In this document: piece after piece, positions 1 to 12,250 of the stretch
Position numbering within the stretch: the first letter of the stretch is position 1
Layout: each line of letters begins with the position of its first letter
Origin: Glandiceps talaboti
Taxonomy: Eukaryota > Hemichordata > Enteropneusta > Spengelidae
DNA: 64,000 nucleotides
NCBI RefSeq assembly: GCF_964340395.1
Contig: NC_135559.1
Location: forward strand, 35,001-99,000
Reading direction: 5' to 3'
Notes under the pieces: model-generated
The model's database searches: none
What the model was told of the DNA's origin: nothing
The model's input: only the letters and a program-made list of their open reading frames with translations
Position numbers and translations under genes: made by a program

Positions 1-340
1 AGCAAATGAGCTGTAACATCTACACAATGAGAGTGAAGTGGTTATATGGATTTGGTAATTATAAATATTGTTTATTGGTGAGTCTAGAACACAAACAATC
101 AGTGGTTCTCTGATTGATTATATCTGTCTGAGAAACTTTAGCGGACAAAAAGTTTTGTATTGATTTTGTATTGATTTATTTATGAAAGTTTATTGCTGTA
201 GTGATTTAGTGTTTAGTATTGATTTGACAATAACAAAGAGTATGGTGTGGTTTCATTATCATGCAACTTTACAAGTACAGTACTCTACTTTTGTTTTCTC
301 TTCTAAACTTCATAAACTTTTTGGAATTTCTGGAATTTTT

Positions 341-390
341 AGCACAACTGCACTTATATGGTTCAATAGTGCCATAGGCATAGTGCGGTG
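341..390 (+). repeat. AGCACAACTG-family 5' end fragment
   Basis: It begins AGCACAACTG and continues into a GTTCAATAGTGCCATAGGCA stretch, matching the 5' hairpin end of the dispersed family best seen at 58405. Only the 5' terminus is present. Confidence 0.6.
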
Positions 391-820
391 ATTAAATCTG
401 ATTAAAATCCAATGTAGATGTCGGCTAATTGTTCATTGCTATTTTACCTTCGTTATTTTGCCTGAATTGACCTTCGTGGTACATGTTTACATTTTTTTAT
501 CCTGATCGCCTTCTCTACATCTATCTGAAGTGGCACCCATACAAACGAATTTCTGCTCAGTGAGCCACACAGCAGTTACTAAGTGCAAAACATTCTATTG
601 TTCTTGGACATATGTAAGTTAATACATCTGAGGAGAATGGCATTTCCAAACAATGAGCAGAAAGATATTCAAAGCTGGCTTGAGTTCTTTCTGTAGTCGC
701 CTGTGGTTACATATATGTGTGAAAGTCATATATAGCACCCCTTTGTTTCTCTTCATTACTATTTATTTATTATTATGCTAATTGTATCATGAATATTAAT
801 TAGCTGATGAATATTAATAA

Positions 821-839
821 AAACAGTCCAGGACTGTTT
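821..839. repeat. Short perfect inverted repeat
   Basis: AAACAGTCC and GGACTGTTT form 9-bp perfect arms around a single A. It lies directly 5' of an AGCACAACTG-family internal fragment. No function can be assigned. Confidence 0.6.
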
Positions 840-960
840 CTGGAGGTGTTATTCTGCAGTTATTGTTCAAAACAATTTGACACAACTGGCCATAGCAACC
901 ATGACCAAACCCTTAGCAAGTGAAATGACGATGTATAGTACTTAAGGTAACAGCAGGGAT
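837..960 (+). repeat. AGCACAACTG-family internal fragment
   Basis: The stretch TTCTGGAGGTGTTATTCTGC followed by a TTGACACAACTGGCCATAGC segment matches the middle of the family copies at 10140-10260, 19120-19220 and 59260-59350. Confidence 0.65.
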
Positions 961-2263
961 GGCACTATTTTAAAGGTGAAACAATAAGAAACATAAAATT
1001 AAGTACAGGCGCCCTCAGATAGGGTTACTCTCAGCTTTGTTCTAGGCCATCTATAATAGAGCTCTGTCAGACCAGAGGCATGAGGCAACAGTTCTTGTGA
1101 AACTCAAAAGTAAAGGTTTGAAGTTATGAATGAATGAATGTTTAATGCCAGAAAATACAACTTGAAAAAATATGGTGTGTCACAAATGAAGTTTGTCTGA
1201 TTGAGAGATAAGTTATATAGGACATAGTAAATTTTAAAAGATGATTCTTGAAACATAACATTTTGTATAGGTTAAAGTATTATCTTTTAAAAGTTACTTA
1301 TAAGATAGTACTTTTTGTATCTTTGGGAATGGCTTGTATTATCTTCATGATATGTTTATTGTCAATATGACTGCGATTGTTGATACCCACAAGAATTGTT
1401 GCTTTGTGCTCTTGGTCAGACTACTGTTTTTTCACACCAAAAATATGAAGTGGTGGGCCTTTCCGGTGTTGAAGCCCAGAGTCAAAGAACGAGTATTATC
1501 TCTTGCACACTAAAAATGATTGATTCTCAAAATGGCAGATTGTCTGTGGTAGGCCACACATTCAAACAGATTAACTGTTACCAAACACTTGAGATATTGA
1601 AAAAAAAATTACCTGCCTATGTGCTGAACTTTTGAAGTGATAATTTAATTGTTCATTAGACACATATACATTTTATAAAATTTCTTGCAGTTTTGCATCA
1701 TTCTTTTATCTTTGCTATATAACTTGACTTCTCACATATCACCAAGAGCTTTTGGCAGTTTCATTATCTTTGAGCCTGGCAAAAAATCTTGAATATATCG
1801 GAAGATGATGGCATTGCTCATAAAGTCATGTACATTTTAGCAGTTTTGGGTCAATCAATTTTATGTTGTTCTTTCTTTGTGAAATACATGTAACTTTTGA
1901 ATGCAACACTTTAGAGACTGCATACTAAGAAGTGTGACAATATTTTTAGATTTGATGTTTTTTTTAAATTTTATTAATTATTTCTCAGTCAGGCTTACAT
2001 TTGCCTTTAGTACACTTGTAAGATTACTGTTATCAACTTGCATATACTGTACATTCATGGGGTGAAAAATGGCAGGCTTAGTAACTTATTCAACTTTGAA
2101 ATCGTGTTAACGCTCTACTGCATCTGACATGTGCATGTACATTGTATTGGGTCATTTTGGGGATTTCCTGCAAGGGGTTTATGGGAAAACCTTTGGTAGT
2201 GACATCATAAATATAATACCCTAATCTGTTTGTGTTTCCAAGACACTCTTTGTATTTAGGCAA

Positions 2264-2296
2264 TGTGTGTGTGTGTGTGTGTGGGGGGGGGGGGGG
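2264..2296. repeat. (TG)n followed by G-run
   Basis: A TG dinucleotide run followed by about 14 G residues. Simple repeat. Confidence 0.9.
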
Positions 2297-3689
2297 TTCA
2301 TTTGTCGTCATACATTGGTCTTCTGTGAAGATAGCTATTAGTATGATAGTATAAGTGTGTATGTAACTGTCATAAAACTTGACTATCTTGGTGCTTTCTT
2401 CACTGCAAAGCAACTTACATGTACATGTACTTCACAGATTTCACTTAATGTAATTCTAGTAATTGCTATATACAATTTAGCTTATAGCTACATGTAATGA
2501 TAAAACTAACTATATTGCTGCAAAACCCTATAATTTAATAGAACTTATCAGCATATAAAGGTAACGTGTAAACAATTGAATGGTATCCCAGTCAATTACT
2601 TATATCAATAATTAAGCAATAGCATAACATATTTGTTTAAACCATGGATATCACAATGAAGAGACAAGAGTGGTGATATTGTTTTAAATGGTATGATATG
2701 TGTAAGGTATATTGCATAGAAATTATGTAGTACTAGAACATTAGATGTAGAAGAAGTAGAATTTACATAACAGTCAGTGAAACATCATTGTTAACTCACA
2801 GCCATCTTTACCACACTATCCAAATGGTACTAATATACAAGGTGTGCACAAACATTTTTGAAAAAAAAAAACATGCAATTTTTCACATTTTGGTTATACT
2901 TTTTATGGCAGATAAACAATGTTTGACAACAGTGTAACTACAGCCACATAACTTTGTAAGTAGATGTTTTCCTCTGAAATAAATCTGCCTCTATGTGTGG
3001 TGGTTATTCAGAATTTACTAGGTGAAAGGGATTCCATTTTGACACTGATATATTTTGGCAAATGATATTTCAGCTAAATATTTAATGCTTAGATTAGTTT
3101 AGAGACAAAATACATAAAATTGCAGTACGGTATTAGAAAATTGATTGTGATACCTCAAGCAAGGCTACATTTCCTATAATTATTTCAATCCAATCCAAAG
3201 ATTAGGAAAGAGGACATAAAATGAAATAATCATTTTCAAAGTACAGGGAAGTAATGAACCAAAAGGACTTTGACATTTTGCATTTAGCTCTTCTGTTGTT
3301 TGTCTTGACTAAATATCTGTACTGATATATTTTAATTGAGTGTACAGCAAATTAAAAAAAAAAAATTCACAAAGCACTCATGAATGTTCTAAAGTTCTGT
3401 AGTCTGATATCAAATGTAACCTACTAGATGGGGGTGGAAGGAAATTAAACTATGATTTTGTTTTCTGTTGGACAGAGATTTTTGATGATATCACATGATA
3501 GCACAACCTATGATAGGATTGTTCCTATGCTTGAGCTATGACCTTAGATCTTTACCCCATCCCAGGGACAGAAAATAAGTGGTCTGAGGTCCAGGAGCAG
3601 GCATTTTTTGTGAGTGACCAGTTAGAAAGTATCTCAGCAACCGCATATAGTTGTTTTGATTAGGCTGAACATTTTAATGGTTCATTGAT

Positions 3690-3797
<108 letters not shown>

Positions 3798-4329
3798 CCT
3801 AGGTGATATTTGTTTTATGTTCAGACTTTGATAACTTAAAAAGAACCCTAAGTTGGTATGCATTGAAAAGAAAGAAATTGAATATGCTGTAGCATGCCAC
3901 AATACATGTATGTACTACTCTTCCAGTTTGATTTATATTGCAGGTTATATTTTTAGTAACAGTTAATAAGACCAGAGAAAGGTGATGGCATTTAGATTTG
4001 TCTAGATACAAAGAAAACATGAAAGCTGCATCATTACGTATGATCTGATACTTAGCATGATGTCAGTCTAACTCTCATAAAAATAGTCCCTGACATTTCT
4101 AAGTCAAGTGTTGGAAAATTGTTCGTTTCCTGATTGTGTTTGCTACCTACATATCCTTGAATCAAAATAATATATTTTATACCCACACAATTTGTAATGA
4201 AAGGAAACCAACCACCTGTTATTTTCATTTGCAGTTGTAGAACATGTTTGTCATAGAAATTTTTATTAAATATATTCATGGTTCAATAAAATCTAGGTAA
4301 CAAAATGGTTTGTCATTCTCATTATGTCC

Positions 4330-5915
4330 AGATTTTTCTGTTCTGACAACATTTTTATGGCAGGAATGCCATATTTGGACCATAATCTAGTCATAGTAAT
4401 AGGTTATGGCAGGGATGCAGTATTTAGTCCATAATCTCTCATAGTAGGTTGTGGCAGGGAGGCAGTATTTAGTCCATAATCTCTCATAGTAGGTTGTGGC
4501 AGGGATGCAGTATTTAGTCCATAATCTCTCATAGTAGGTTGTGGCAGGGATGCAGTATTTAGTCCATATAATCTCTTGTATTAGGTTGTGGCAGGGATGC
4601 AGTATTTAGTCCATAATCTCTCATAGTAGGTTGTGGCAGGGATGCAGTATTTAGTCCATAATCTCTCATAGTAGGTTGTGGCAGGGATGCAGTAGTTACC
4701 GGTAGTCCATAATCTCTCATAGTAGGTTATGGCAGGGATGCAGTATTTAGTCCATAATCTCTTGTAGTAGGTTGTGGCAGGGAGGCAGTATTTAGTCCAT
4801 AATCTCTCATAGTAGGTTGTGGCAGGGATGCAGTATTTAGTCCATAATCTCTTGTATTAGGTTGTGGCAGGGATGCAGTATTTAGTCCATAATCTCTCAT
4901 AGTAGGTTGTGGCAGGGATGCAGTATTTAGTCCATAATCTCTCATAGTAGGTTGTGGCAGGGATGCAGTATTTAGTCCATAATCTCTCATAGTAGGTTGT
5001 GGCAGGGATGCAGTATTTAGTCCATAATCTCTCATAGTAGGTTGTGGCAGGGAGGCAGTATTTAGTCCATAATCTCTTGTAGTAGGTTGTGGCAGGGATG
5101 CAGTATTTAGTCCATAATCTCTCATAGTAGGTTGTGGCAGGGATGCAGTATTTAGTCCATAATCTCTCATAGTAGGTTGTGACAGGGATGCAGTATTTAG
5201 TCCATAATCTCTTGTATTAGGTTGTGGCAGGGATGCAGTAGTTACCGGTAGTCCATAATCTCTCATAGTAGGTTATGGCAGGGATGTAGTATTTAGTCCA
5301 TAATCTCTCATAGTAGGTTGTGGCAGGGATGCAGTATTTAGTCCATAATCTCTTGTATTAGGTTGTGGCAGGGATGCAGTAGTTACCGGTAGTCCATAAT
5401 CTCTCATAGTAGGTTGTGGCAGGGATGCAGTATTTAGTCCATAATCTCTCATAGTAGGTTGTAGTGGCATGATGCAGCATTTAGTCCATAATCTCTCATA
5501 GTAGGTTGTGGCAGGGATGCAGTATTTAGTCCATAATCTCTCATAGTAGGTTGTGGCAGGGATGCAGTATTTAGTCCATAATCTCTCATAGTAGGTTGTG
5601 GCAGGGATGCAGTATTTAGTCCATAATCTCTCATAGTAGGTTGTGGCAGGGATGCAGTATTTAGTCCATAATCTCTTGTATTAGGTTGTGGCAGGGATGC
5701 AGTATTTAGTCCATAATCTCTCATAGTAGGTTGTGGCAGGGATGCAGTATTTAGTCCATAATCTCTCATAGTAGGTTGTGGCAGGGATGCAGTATTTAGT
5801 CCATAATCTCTCATAGTAGGTTGTGGCAGGGATGCAGTATTTAGTCCATAATATCTTGTAGTAGGTTGTGGCAGGGATGCAGTATTTAGTCCATAATCTC
5901 TTGTATTAGGTTGCT
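4330..5915. repeat. 45-bp satellite array
   Basis: About 34 copies of a 45-bp unit containing GGTTGTGGCAGGGATGCAGT and TTTAGTCCATAATCTCTCAT. Variants include CTCTTGTAGTAGG or CTCTTGTATTAGG for CTCTCATAGTAGG, GGGAGGCAG for GGGATGCAG, and a 6-bp longer form with GTTACCGGTAG at about 4692, 5239 and 5380. The first unit (about 4330-4395) is degenerate, as expected at an array edge. Because 45 is a multiple of 3 and the reverse strand has no stop, long minus-strand frames appear with a 15-residue period (LPQPTMRDYGLNTAS). They are broken by frame-changing indels near 4566 and 5464, so I regard them as incidental. Confidence 0.95.
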
Positions 5916-6688
5916 TATATAGCCCTCAAATTCAGCAGGATATTACTATCATGATTTATTTTCAATTCAAGTAAAAATTGAATTTTGACATGATTGTAAA
6001 ATTGGGATCAGTAGACTTATTAAAGAATAAATTGTTCGTTCAAAGATGAGTTACGTGACATGCATCATAAAGGAATACATTTTATTCTGTTGCTTGCTTT
6101 CATATTTTGTTAAACGATTATGATTTTACTAAAATATTTCTCAGTTGAAATACCATCCAGTGAAATATCCAGTAAAAAGGTAAAAAGTAGGCAGGGATAT
6201 CTATGAATGAAACGTGTGAATCTGCCCAAGAATGTAAATATTGGTTGAAACTAAACTAACTATTATAAATGGAAAAGATTTTTAATGGTTGGAGTTTTCT
6301 TGAACAAAGTAACAGCAAAAATGACTAATTCTTATTTTCAAGGTGCATACTTACAGTTCATCTAGATACCTTTTGTAATGCTGTAGGAAGAAAGCTAAAA
6401 CTAACTTTCACCCACACCCTAGGTGCTTCCACAGTACTACTTAATTGACTACAAAACTTATAAATCACTAAAATGTGTGTGGAATCACCAAAAGAGAATG
6501 AACAACATTAGCTATAAAAATTCAAGAGACATTTGTGAAGACTTACACTACAGCAAAGTTTTCATTCAAGTAGCTAATCAGAGACCTTCAAACATTGAAG
6601 TGTGACATGATAAACTCAGGGTACAAAAAAGTTCAGATTTAGTTATCATTATAAATCTTGGCCATTGTTGCCATGGAAATAAGTTTTT

Positions 6689-7480
6689 AGCACAACTGAA
6701 CCAATAACGTTTAGTAGTGCTATAGGCATGGGAAAGTGTCTGTCTGTCTGTTCATAAACAACTTATTGTCAAATGCCATGATATTTGGAAGGTATAGTAC
6801 CCCCCCCCCCCTGGGTGGGGGGGGGGGGGGGGGTACTACTGACCAGGCCTGGTAGGGGTATGTGGCCAATGCTGTCATCCCCAGACCCCATTTTAGACCA
6901 ATTTTGACCCAAAGTCAATACCCCGTTTTAGACCATTCAACTTTTTAGAAGACCCCCCCAATGTTGAACGATGGATGCAATGTTGTGCATGCGCAGTTAA
7001 TGTAACAATGCATTATGGGGTGATATCTAAGACCAAGCATTTCAGGGGGTGTGCATGCTATCTCAACCCGTGAATTAGCAGGGGAAATTCCCGAACTCGT
7101 CGAGAATTTATTAAGTAGCTCCTTCCAGGACCCCATTTTAGACCAAACAAAATATAATATTGTGAAAGGTGGACCCCATTTTAGACTCATGAGCTCTCAA
7201 AAGACAGTACCCATTTTAGACCAAAGAGCGAAAAACCCTACCCCAAAGGGCGGCACATATACGTATACCCAATAGGTGGGGGTACCCCCGTAGGTAAGTG
7301 ACTAAAGATTAAAAAAAATGTATGCAAATATGCCTTGCAACAGGACCACACCCATAGCAACAGCTAAATGATGGTTCATATTATAAAGATGAAAAGTGGG
7401 AAGGGTAGGCAAGTTAATAAAGATTCAAAAAATGTTTGCAAATATCCCTAGTAACAAGACAATGTCCATGGCAACATACC
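6689..7480 (+). repeat. AGCACAACTG-family copy, interrupted
   Basis: It starts AGCACAACTGAACC, contains TAGTGCTATAGGCATGGGAA, and resumes after an insertion with AAATGTATGCAAATATGC and GACCACACCCATAGCAACAG at about 7300-7480. The interval 6797-7291 is unlike the family consensus and appears to be a nested insertion. Confidence 0.7.
6797..7291. mobile_element. Nested element with C/G-run palindromic ends
   Basis: The left end is an inverted repeat: AGTAC plus a C-run, a CTGGGT spacer, then a G-run plus GTACT (6797-6838). The right end carries GGGGGTACCCCC (7278-7289). Between them the motif CCCATTTTAGACC, or a close variant, occurs about five times (near 6888, 6920, 7125, 7176 and 7209). No transposase is encoded; short frames on both strands have no recognisable domain. 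It sits inside an otherwise recognisable repeat copy, which supports mobility. Class unknown, probably a non-autonomous DNA transposon. Confidence 0.55.
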
Positions 7481-7629
7481 ATTTTTTCTTACTTATATCA
7501 TGCAATTTTGAATACTTAGCTTGGATTTACTAGTTAAGGGACATACAAAGAACAATTTTTAAGGTTGTAAGGTATCATTTTGAATCACCTTTAAAAGCAT
7601 TAAAAATACATGGAGATTACATTGAAGTA

Positions 7630-7835
7630 TCTACCCCTATATATTGCCGGGTTTAATCTTTTTAGACATTGACCTTTGACCTAAACCAGGATCTTCAGGC
7701 CATGTTACTGAAATTCATCAATTTCCTGCATTATCATACACTTTGTAGTATTTATTTATTTCCACCAATTTCTTTTAAATCATGTCTCCATTCAGTCACA
7801 TTTGAGGGAGTGTGTCTTCTATTGAAGACTTATTT
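7630..7835 (+). repeat. TGACCTTTGACCT-bearing dispersed repeat, copy 1
   Basis: It begins TCTACCCCTATATATTGCC, carries TGACCTTTGACCT at 7670-7682, then CCACCAATTTCTTTTAAATC and a segment ending in CTATTGAAGACTT. It is closely similar to 56676-56900 and more distantly to 22405-22810. The embedded motif is the reverse complement of a nuclear-receptor DR1 site (AGGTCAAAGGTCA). Confidence 0.7.
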
Positions 7836-10384
7836 CTAGGTGTATTACATTTTTTTCTAAGCCAAAGACGTGAAAATGGTTCTCTTTTTAATCATGAATT
7901 TTTGATAAAACAATGATATAGAACTAGTAGATGAAACTGTGATGACACTTGTAGTTTACCATATTTTTGTGAAATATATAAACTATTAAATAGCAAAAAA
8001 ATGGTTTTAGAAAAAAATTATCACTTTGTTGAATAGTTCATTTATCATGTAACATTCTTATCTTGTATGCACTTCTTTATCTTATCAATCAGAAAGACAG
8101 AAAGATGGGTCTTGTCATGCGATGCTTTCTTTTTAATCTATACTTTACACACATATCTTCATTTGAGTGATTGTCTTCACCCTTAGGCATCCACATACAT
8201 GTATAACAAATCCCATTTTCTGTGTATTTGACAGGAGAATTAATATTTTAAAATCATACTTTCCATCAAATTTTTATCTGTGATGCTAGTTTTTCTGTGG
8301 ATCTGGAATGATTATTGTCTTTTGTGAATGACAATTTATGCTGTAATGTTGGGAAATAGATTTGCCCAATGACATCTATCAAAATGTCTGCTTGATATGA
8401 AATGGACAGAATATACAAAAGGCCCTGATTGATATACAAATGTATGCACTTACAAGTTTTTTGATGATAAATACATCAACATGTTCAAGGATTACCCAAT
8501 ATATATAAATTGCATGTTTTGTCAACATTTGGTCAAAATATGTGGACTCTAGATCTCTTCGTATTGTACAAGTGAAAAAAATATATATGCATACATGTTA
8601 TAAACCGGAAGTTTCAAATTACATTGCATCTGCAGCACTGAATACAAGTGTGTAGCATTTCTAAATTTAGTAACAATTAAGCAACAAAGTAACAAGCCAT
8701 ACCCTGAGGATGTTCAACAACCAACCTTTATTAGGGTCGCCCCACTTTTTTCATCAAATGGCAATGAATTATTTGAGATACAACCTCAATCTCCTGTCAA
8801 AGTAAGAAAGTATATATTCTTTTCATTATCATTGCTTTGTGACCCTGTCTGCCACACTCAAGATAATTGACAGTTGTCTGCTAGCTAGTAGACTTTCTTA
8901 AGGAGGTCATGTAAACCATAGATTCCAAATGAAACTTTTCATTCCATTTTCATGTCCCACACTGATAGACTTACATGATATCGTCAAAAAATAGCATCAT
9001 CAGTTTAGATATATTCGAGGGTCTACAAAAGAATTTTATATTCAAAATTAGATGTATGAAATATATTAGAATTACCCATATAAACATAATCTAAACTTCT
9101 GTTAGCGGTATTAACTGTAGCTTTATGGCTTTGACAAATATAAAAAAAAAACATTGTCACCATATTACATAAAACTATCACTGCCTAGGAGGCTCTTTAT
9201 AATGGACTTGCTATTTTGTGATATTTTGCAATATTCTTGATTCCAAATATTGTAAGAAGCTATGTCTACAGAATATCTCAAATGGTATATCAAAATGCAA
9301 ATAAAATGAAGTACAATCACACAATATTAGCTATATATCTTTGGGTTGGTAATTTCTTGTTGATGATTTGTCAATGCTGATTGATTTTGTTAAGGAAAGC
9401 GACAGTTGTTTATGTCCCAGGAGTATTGCAGTTCTGTATTACATGTTTGTGCAGCTGTTATCGTACCTTCCGGCTGTGTTACTGCCAAATTTATTGTATA
9501 GAAAATCTTGTTTTCATTGCATAAATTATTGGACTTCAATTTCATTTTAGACTTAAAAGAAATTATAGAAATTTGAAAGTAAAGCCAAGGTGTCGCATTA
9601 AATGAAGTATTTTTATTAGCACAACTGAACTAGGTTCAGTAGTGCTATAGGCATGGTGAAATGTCTGTGTGCATGTGTGTGTGTGTATGTAAACGACTTA
9701 AAGTCAAAAACTGCGAGACCGATTGGCTTGGTAGGGGGCGTGTAGATGGGAAATTGTTCAAATGAATATGATCGCATCAGAGATGTGTGTTTTGGGTAAA
9801 AAAATGTGATTTTTGGTCAAAAACTACTGGGCAGATTGGCCTGAAATTTGGTGGGAACCTGCTTTAGGTGTGTAAATTAAGATTTATTCATGGCATAGTG
9901 ATTCCATCAGTAATTTGCAAATTAGGGCTAAAAATGTGTCTTTTGGTCAAATATCTTTAATTCCAAAACTACTCAGCAGGTTGGGCTGAAATTTGATGGG
10001 GATGCATCTAGGGGTGTATAGATGACGAAATATTAAGCATATAAAGATCTCATCAGAGATATGCAAATTAGGTGTAAAAATGTGAATTTGGGTCAAAAAT
10101 TTATATTTCAAAAAGTACTTGGTCAATGAGACTGAATCTTGGTGAGATGTTTCTCTGTGTTATTCTGCAGACTTTCGTCAAAACATTTTGACACAATTGG
10201 CCCTAGCAACCATGCCCATGCCCATAGCAACAGTCAAATGGTGGTGAATTTCACAAAGATAACAGAGATTCTTAAACAAGTGAACAAAAATTCAAAAAGT
10301 GTATGCAAATATGCTTAGCAACAAGACCACGCCCATGGCAGCAGCCAAATGATCACATATATTGCCAAAGATAACAACAGGGAT

Positions 10385-10640
10385 ATATATATATATATTA
10401 TTTATTTGCCAGAGGTTGAAAATTTTTTACATATCAAGTGAGGAAAATGAAATAATCAAGTAATCACATCGCCAATTAGAAAAAGTATATATAACAGAAT
10501 AACTTGAACTTCTGGCTGGACCACAAAAATAGTTTGTTCAAACTAGTCGAGTTCGAGGCCCAAGGAAAACATATACAGTAATATGATATAAAAAATAACC
10601 AAAAAAAAAACACCTTGAAATAACAGACCAAAACGAAAGC

Positions 10641-10737
<97 letters not shown>

Positions 10738-10779
10738 ACACACAAGCAAGCAAGCAGACAAACAAACAAACAAGCAGGG

Positions 10780-10813
<34 letters not shown>

Positions 10814-11118
10814 AAAGAAAACATATGCATGAAGAGCAATGTCTTAATACCAAAAAGAAAATACACATGTCGAAAATATATACAAGGGGCAAAAGGGGGT
10901 TATAACGATGTTTTCAGAGTAAATTGACTTAGACTAGTAAATACTGTTTTAATTCGGATTTAAAGGTAGATCTTGTTCCTATCTTTTTCAGTTGGTCAGG
11001 TAACGAATTCCAGTGTTTTGTGGCAGTGTACTTAAAACTGTGTTGGCTCAAAGTGAGATTAACTTTTGGAATGTAGAATTTGTCTCCTGTTGAGAGTCGT
11101 GTCACATAATTATGTGGT
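10385..11118 (-). mobile_element. LINE (non-LTR retrotransposon) 3' fragment, 5'-truncated
   Basis: On the minus strand the frame ending at 10929 reads like the C-terminal tail of a non-LTR reverse transcriptase ORF: HNYVTRLSTGDKFYIPKVNL, then FKYTATKHWNSLPDQLKK and STFKSELKQYLL before the stop. The ...WNSLP...FK..LK..LL pattern is the classic tail of CR1/L2- or Jockey-like ORF2 proteins. Below the stop lies a 3' UTR with an expanded (CA)n tract and a CGACTAGTTTGAACAAACTA segment, ending in an AT-rich tail near 10385. It interrupts an AGCACAACTG-family copy whose consensus resumes at about 11119. Dead fragment: catalytic domains absent. Confidence 0.8.
10644..10811. repeat. (CA)n microsatellite, two blocks
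   Basis: CA dinucleotides at 10644-10744 and 10782-10811, separated by a CAAG/CAGA/CAAA-rich spacer. Located within the LINE 3' UTR. Confidence 0.95.
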
Positions 11119-11848
11119 ATTAAAGACAAGTGAACAAACATTCAAAAAATGTATGTAAATATGCCTAGCAACAAGACCACACCCATAGCAACAGCCAAAT
11201 GATCACATATATTGTAAAGATAACAATATGGATTAATAAGGACAATTGAATAAACATTCAAAAAATGTATGCAAATATAACTAGCAACAAGACCATACCC
11301 ATAGCAACAGCCATGTGATCATGTATATCACAAAGATAACATCAGAGATTCATATACAAGTGAACGAACATTCTAAATAAATTTGCATACATTTTTGAAT
11401 GTTTACTCACTTGCCTACCAGATGATGATGTCGTTATTTTAGCAAAATGACAGTAGTCTCTTATTGTTAAAACTGTACAGTTGTGCTCCAATGCCATTGG
11501 TGCTATTTTATTAATTTGCAATTTTAATACATCTACATCATTTCCGCAAAAGAGAACATGTGGATACATGTACATACAGACAGACGTGTAAGTACATACA
11601 TACATTTTGTACATACGTATGTACTATTGTATGTATGTATGTATGTACGTACATGTATGCGGTGAGTCCAAAACCTAGGCCAGGCCAGGTCAGAATTTTA
11701 TTGTTCGGATTCAGATTCATGTATGATTTCACCCATTTTTGAGTTTACATACATGTGTATATATTGTGTGTATGTTTATGCGATTGAGTACATTTGTTTC
11801 AATTTTGAACACTCTACATTATTGAGTTATGTATATAGAGGTGTATGC

Positions 11849-11850
<2 letters not shown>

Positions 11851-11923
<73 letters not shown>

Positions 11924-11927
11924 GTGT
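11851..11927. repeat. (GT)n microsatellite
   Basis: About 70 bp of GT dinucleotides ending GTGCTGTGTGT. Confidence 0.95.
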
Positions 11928-11944
11928 ACTTTTGATTCACTTTT

Positions 11945-12148
11945 CTTGTGCGTCCCATTATTGATTTGAAATGTAGAAAAATGTACAGGCCATGGACAAG
12001 ACTAGTTCCACTGAACTATTTCAATGGTCCACATCAGATAACAATAGTCTATTTTTTTTGTATTCATTTTGTATATTTGTATCATATGTTTCTTTGAAAA
12101 TGTAGCTTATTTTTGTTATCTGGTGAAATAAATGTCATTCATTCATTG
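11945..12148 (+). mobile_element. LINE 3' UTR remnant, plus strand
   Basis: Contains GGCCATGGACAAGACTAGTT and CCACTGAACTATTTCAATGG-type sequence, then a T-rich stretch, and ends AAATAAATGTCATTCATTCATT-like. This layout resembles the CR1/L2-like 3' UTR at about 10500-10570 (complement). No coding part remains. Confidence 0.55.
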
Positions 12149-12250
12149 ATCAGATCGAGATGGTTCTTTAGATTCCTTTTTTTCAATCCCTTGGAAGTTT
12201 TCAGTAAATTTTCATAAAAACTTACATCAAAATTGTCTCAAACTATTCAT

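Larger units (their letters stand above)
9619..11510 (+). repeat. AGCACAACTG-family copy split by a LINE fragment
   Basis: The 5' end AGCACAACTGAACTAGGTTC at 9619 can form a hairpin with the following CAGTAGTGCT. Three degenerate internal units follow (AAAACTAC..CAG.TTGG.CTGAAATTTGGTG-type). Next come the GCAACAAGACCACGCCCAT module and, after the LINE insertion (about 10385-11118), further copies of that module at 11119-11345. The 3' end GTACAGTTGTGCTCC..CCATTGGTGCTATTTTA lies at 11475-11510. A local inverted repeat (CAAGTGAAC..CATTC / GAATGTTTACTCACTTG) spans about 11356-11416. Confidence 0.75.

Noticed and set aside
1124-1150. GAATGAATGAATG as the tail of a minus-strand LINE
   Set aside because: No supporting 3' UTR or coding sequence next to it.
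4727-5814. Minus-strand frames of 65-179 codons with 15-residue repeats (RDYGLNTASLPQPTM type)
   Set aside because: Translation of the 45-bp satellite; frames are broken by frame-changing indels, with no non-repeat domain, signal peptide or splice evidence.
4330-5915. Possible CRISPR-like array (regular repeats)
   Set aside because: No unique spacers: the entire 45-bp unit repeats; eukaryotic context.
6945-7275. Overlapping short frames on both strands inside the C/G-palindrome element
   Set aside because: No domain recognised and the element looks non-autonomous; not called as genes.
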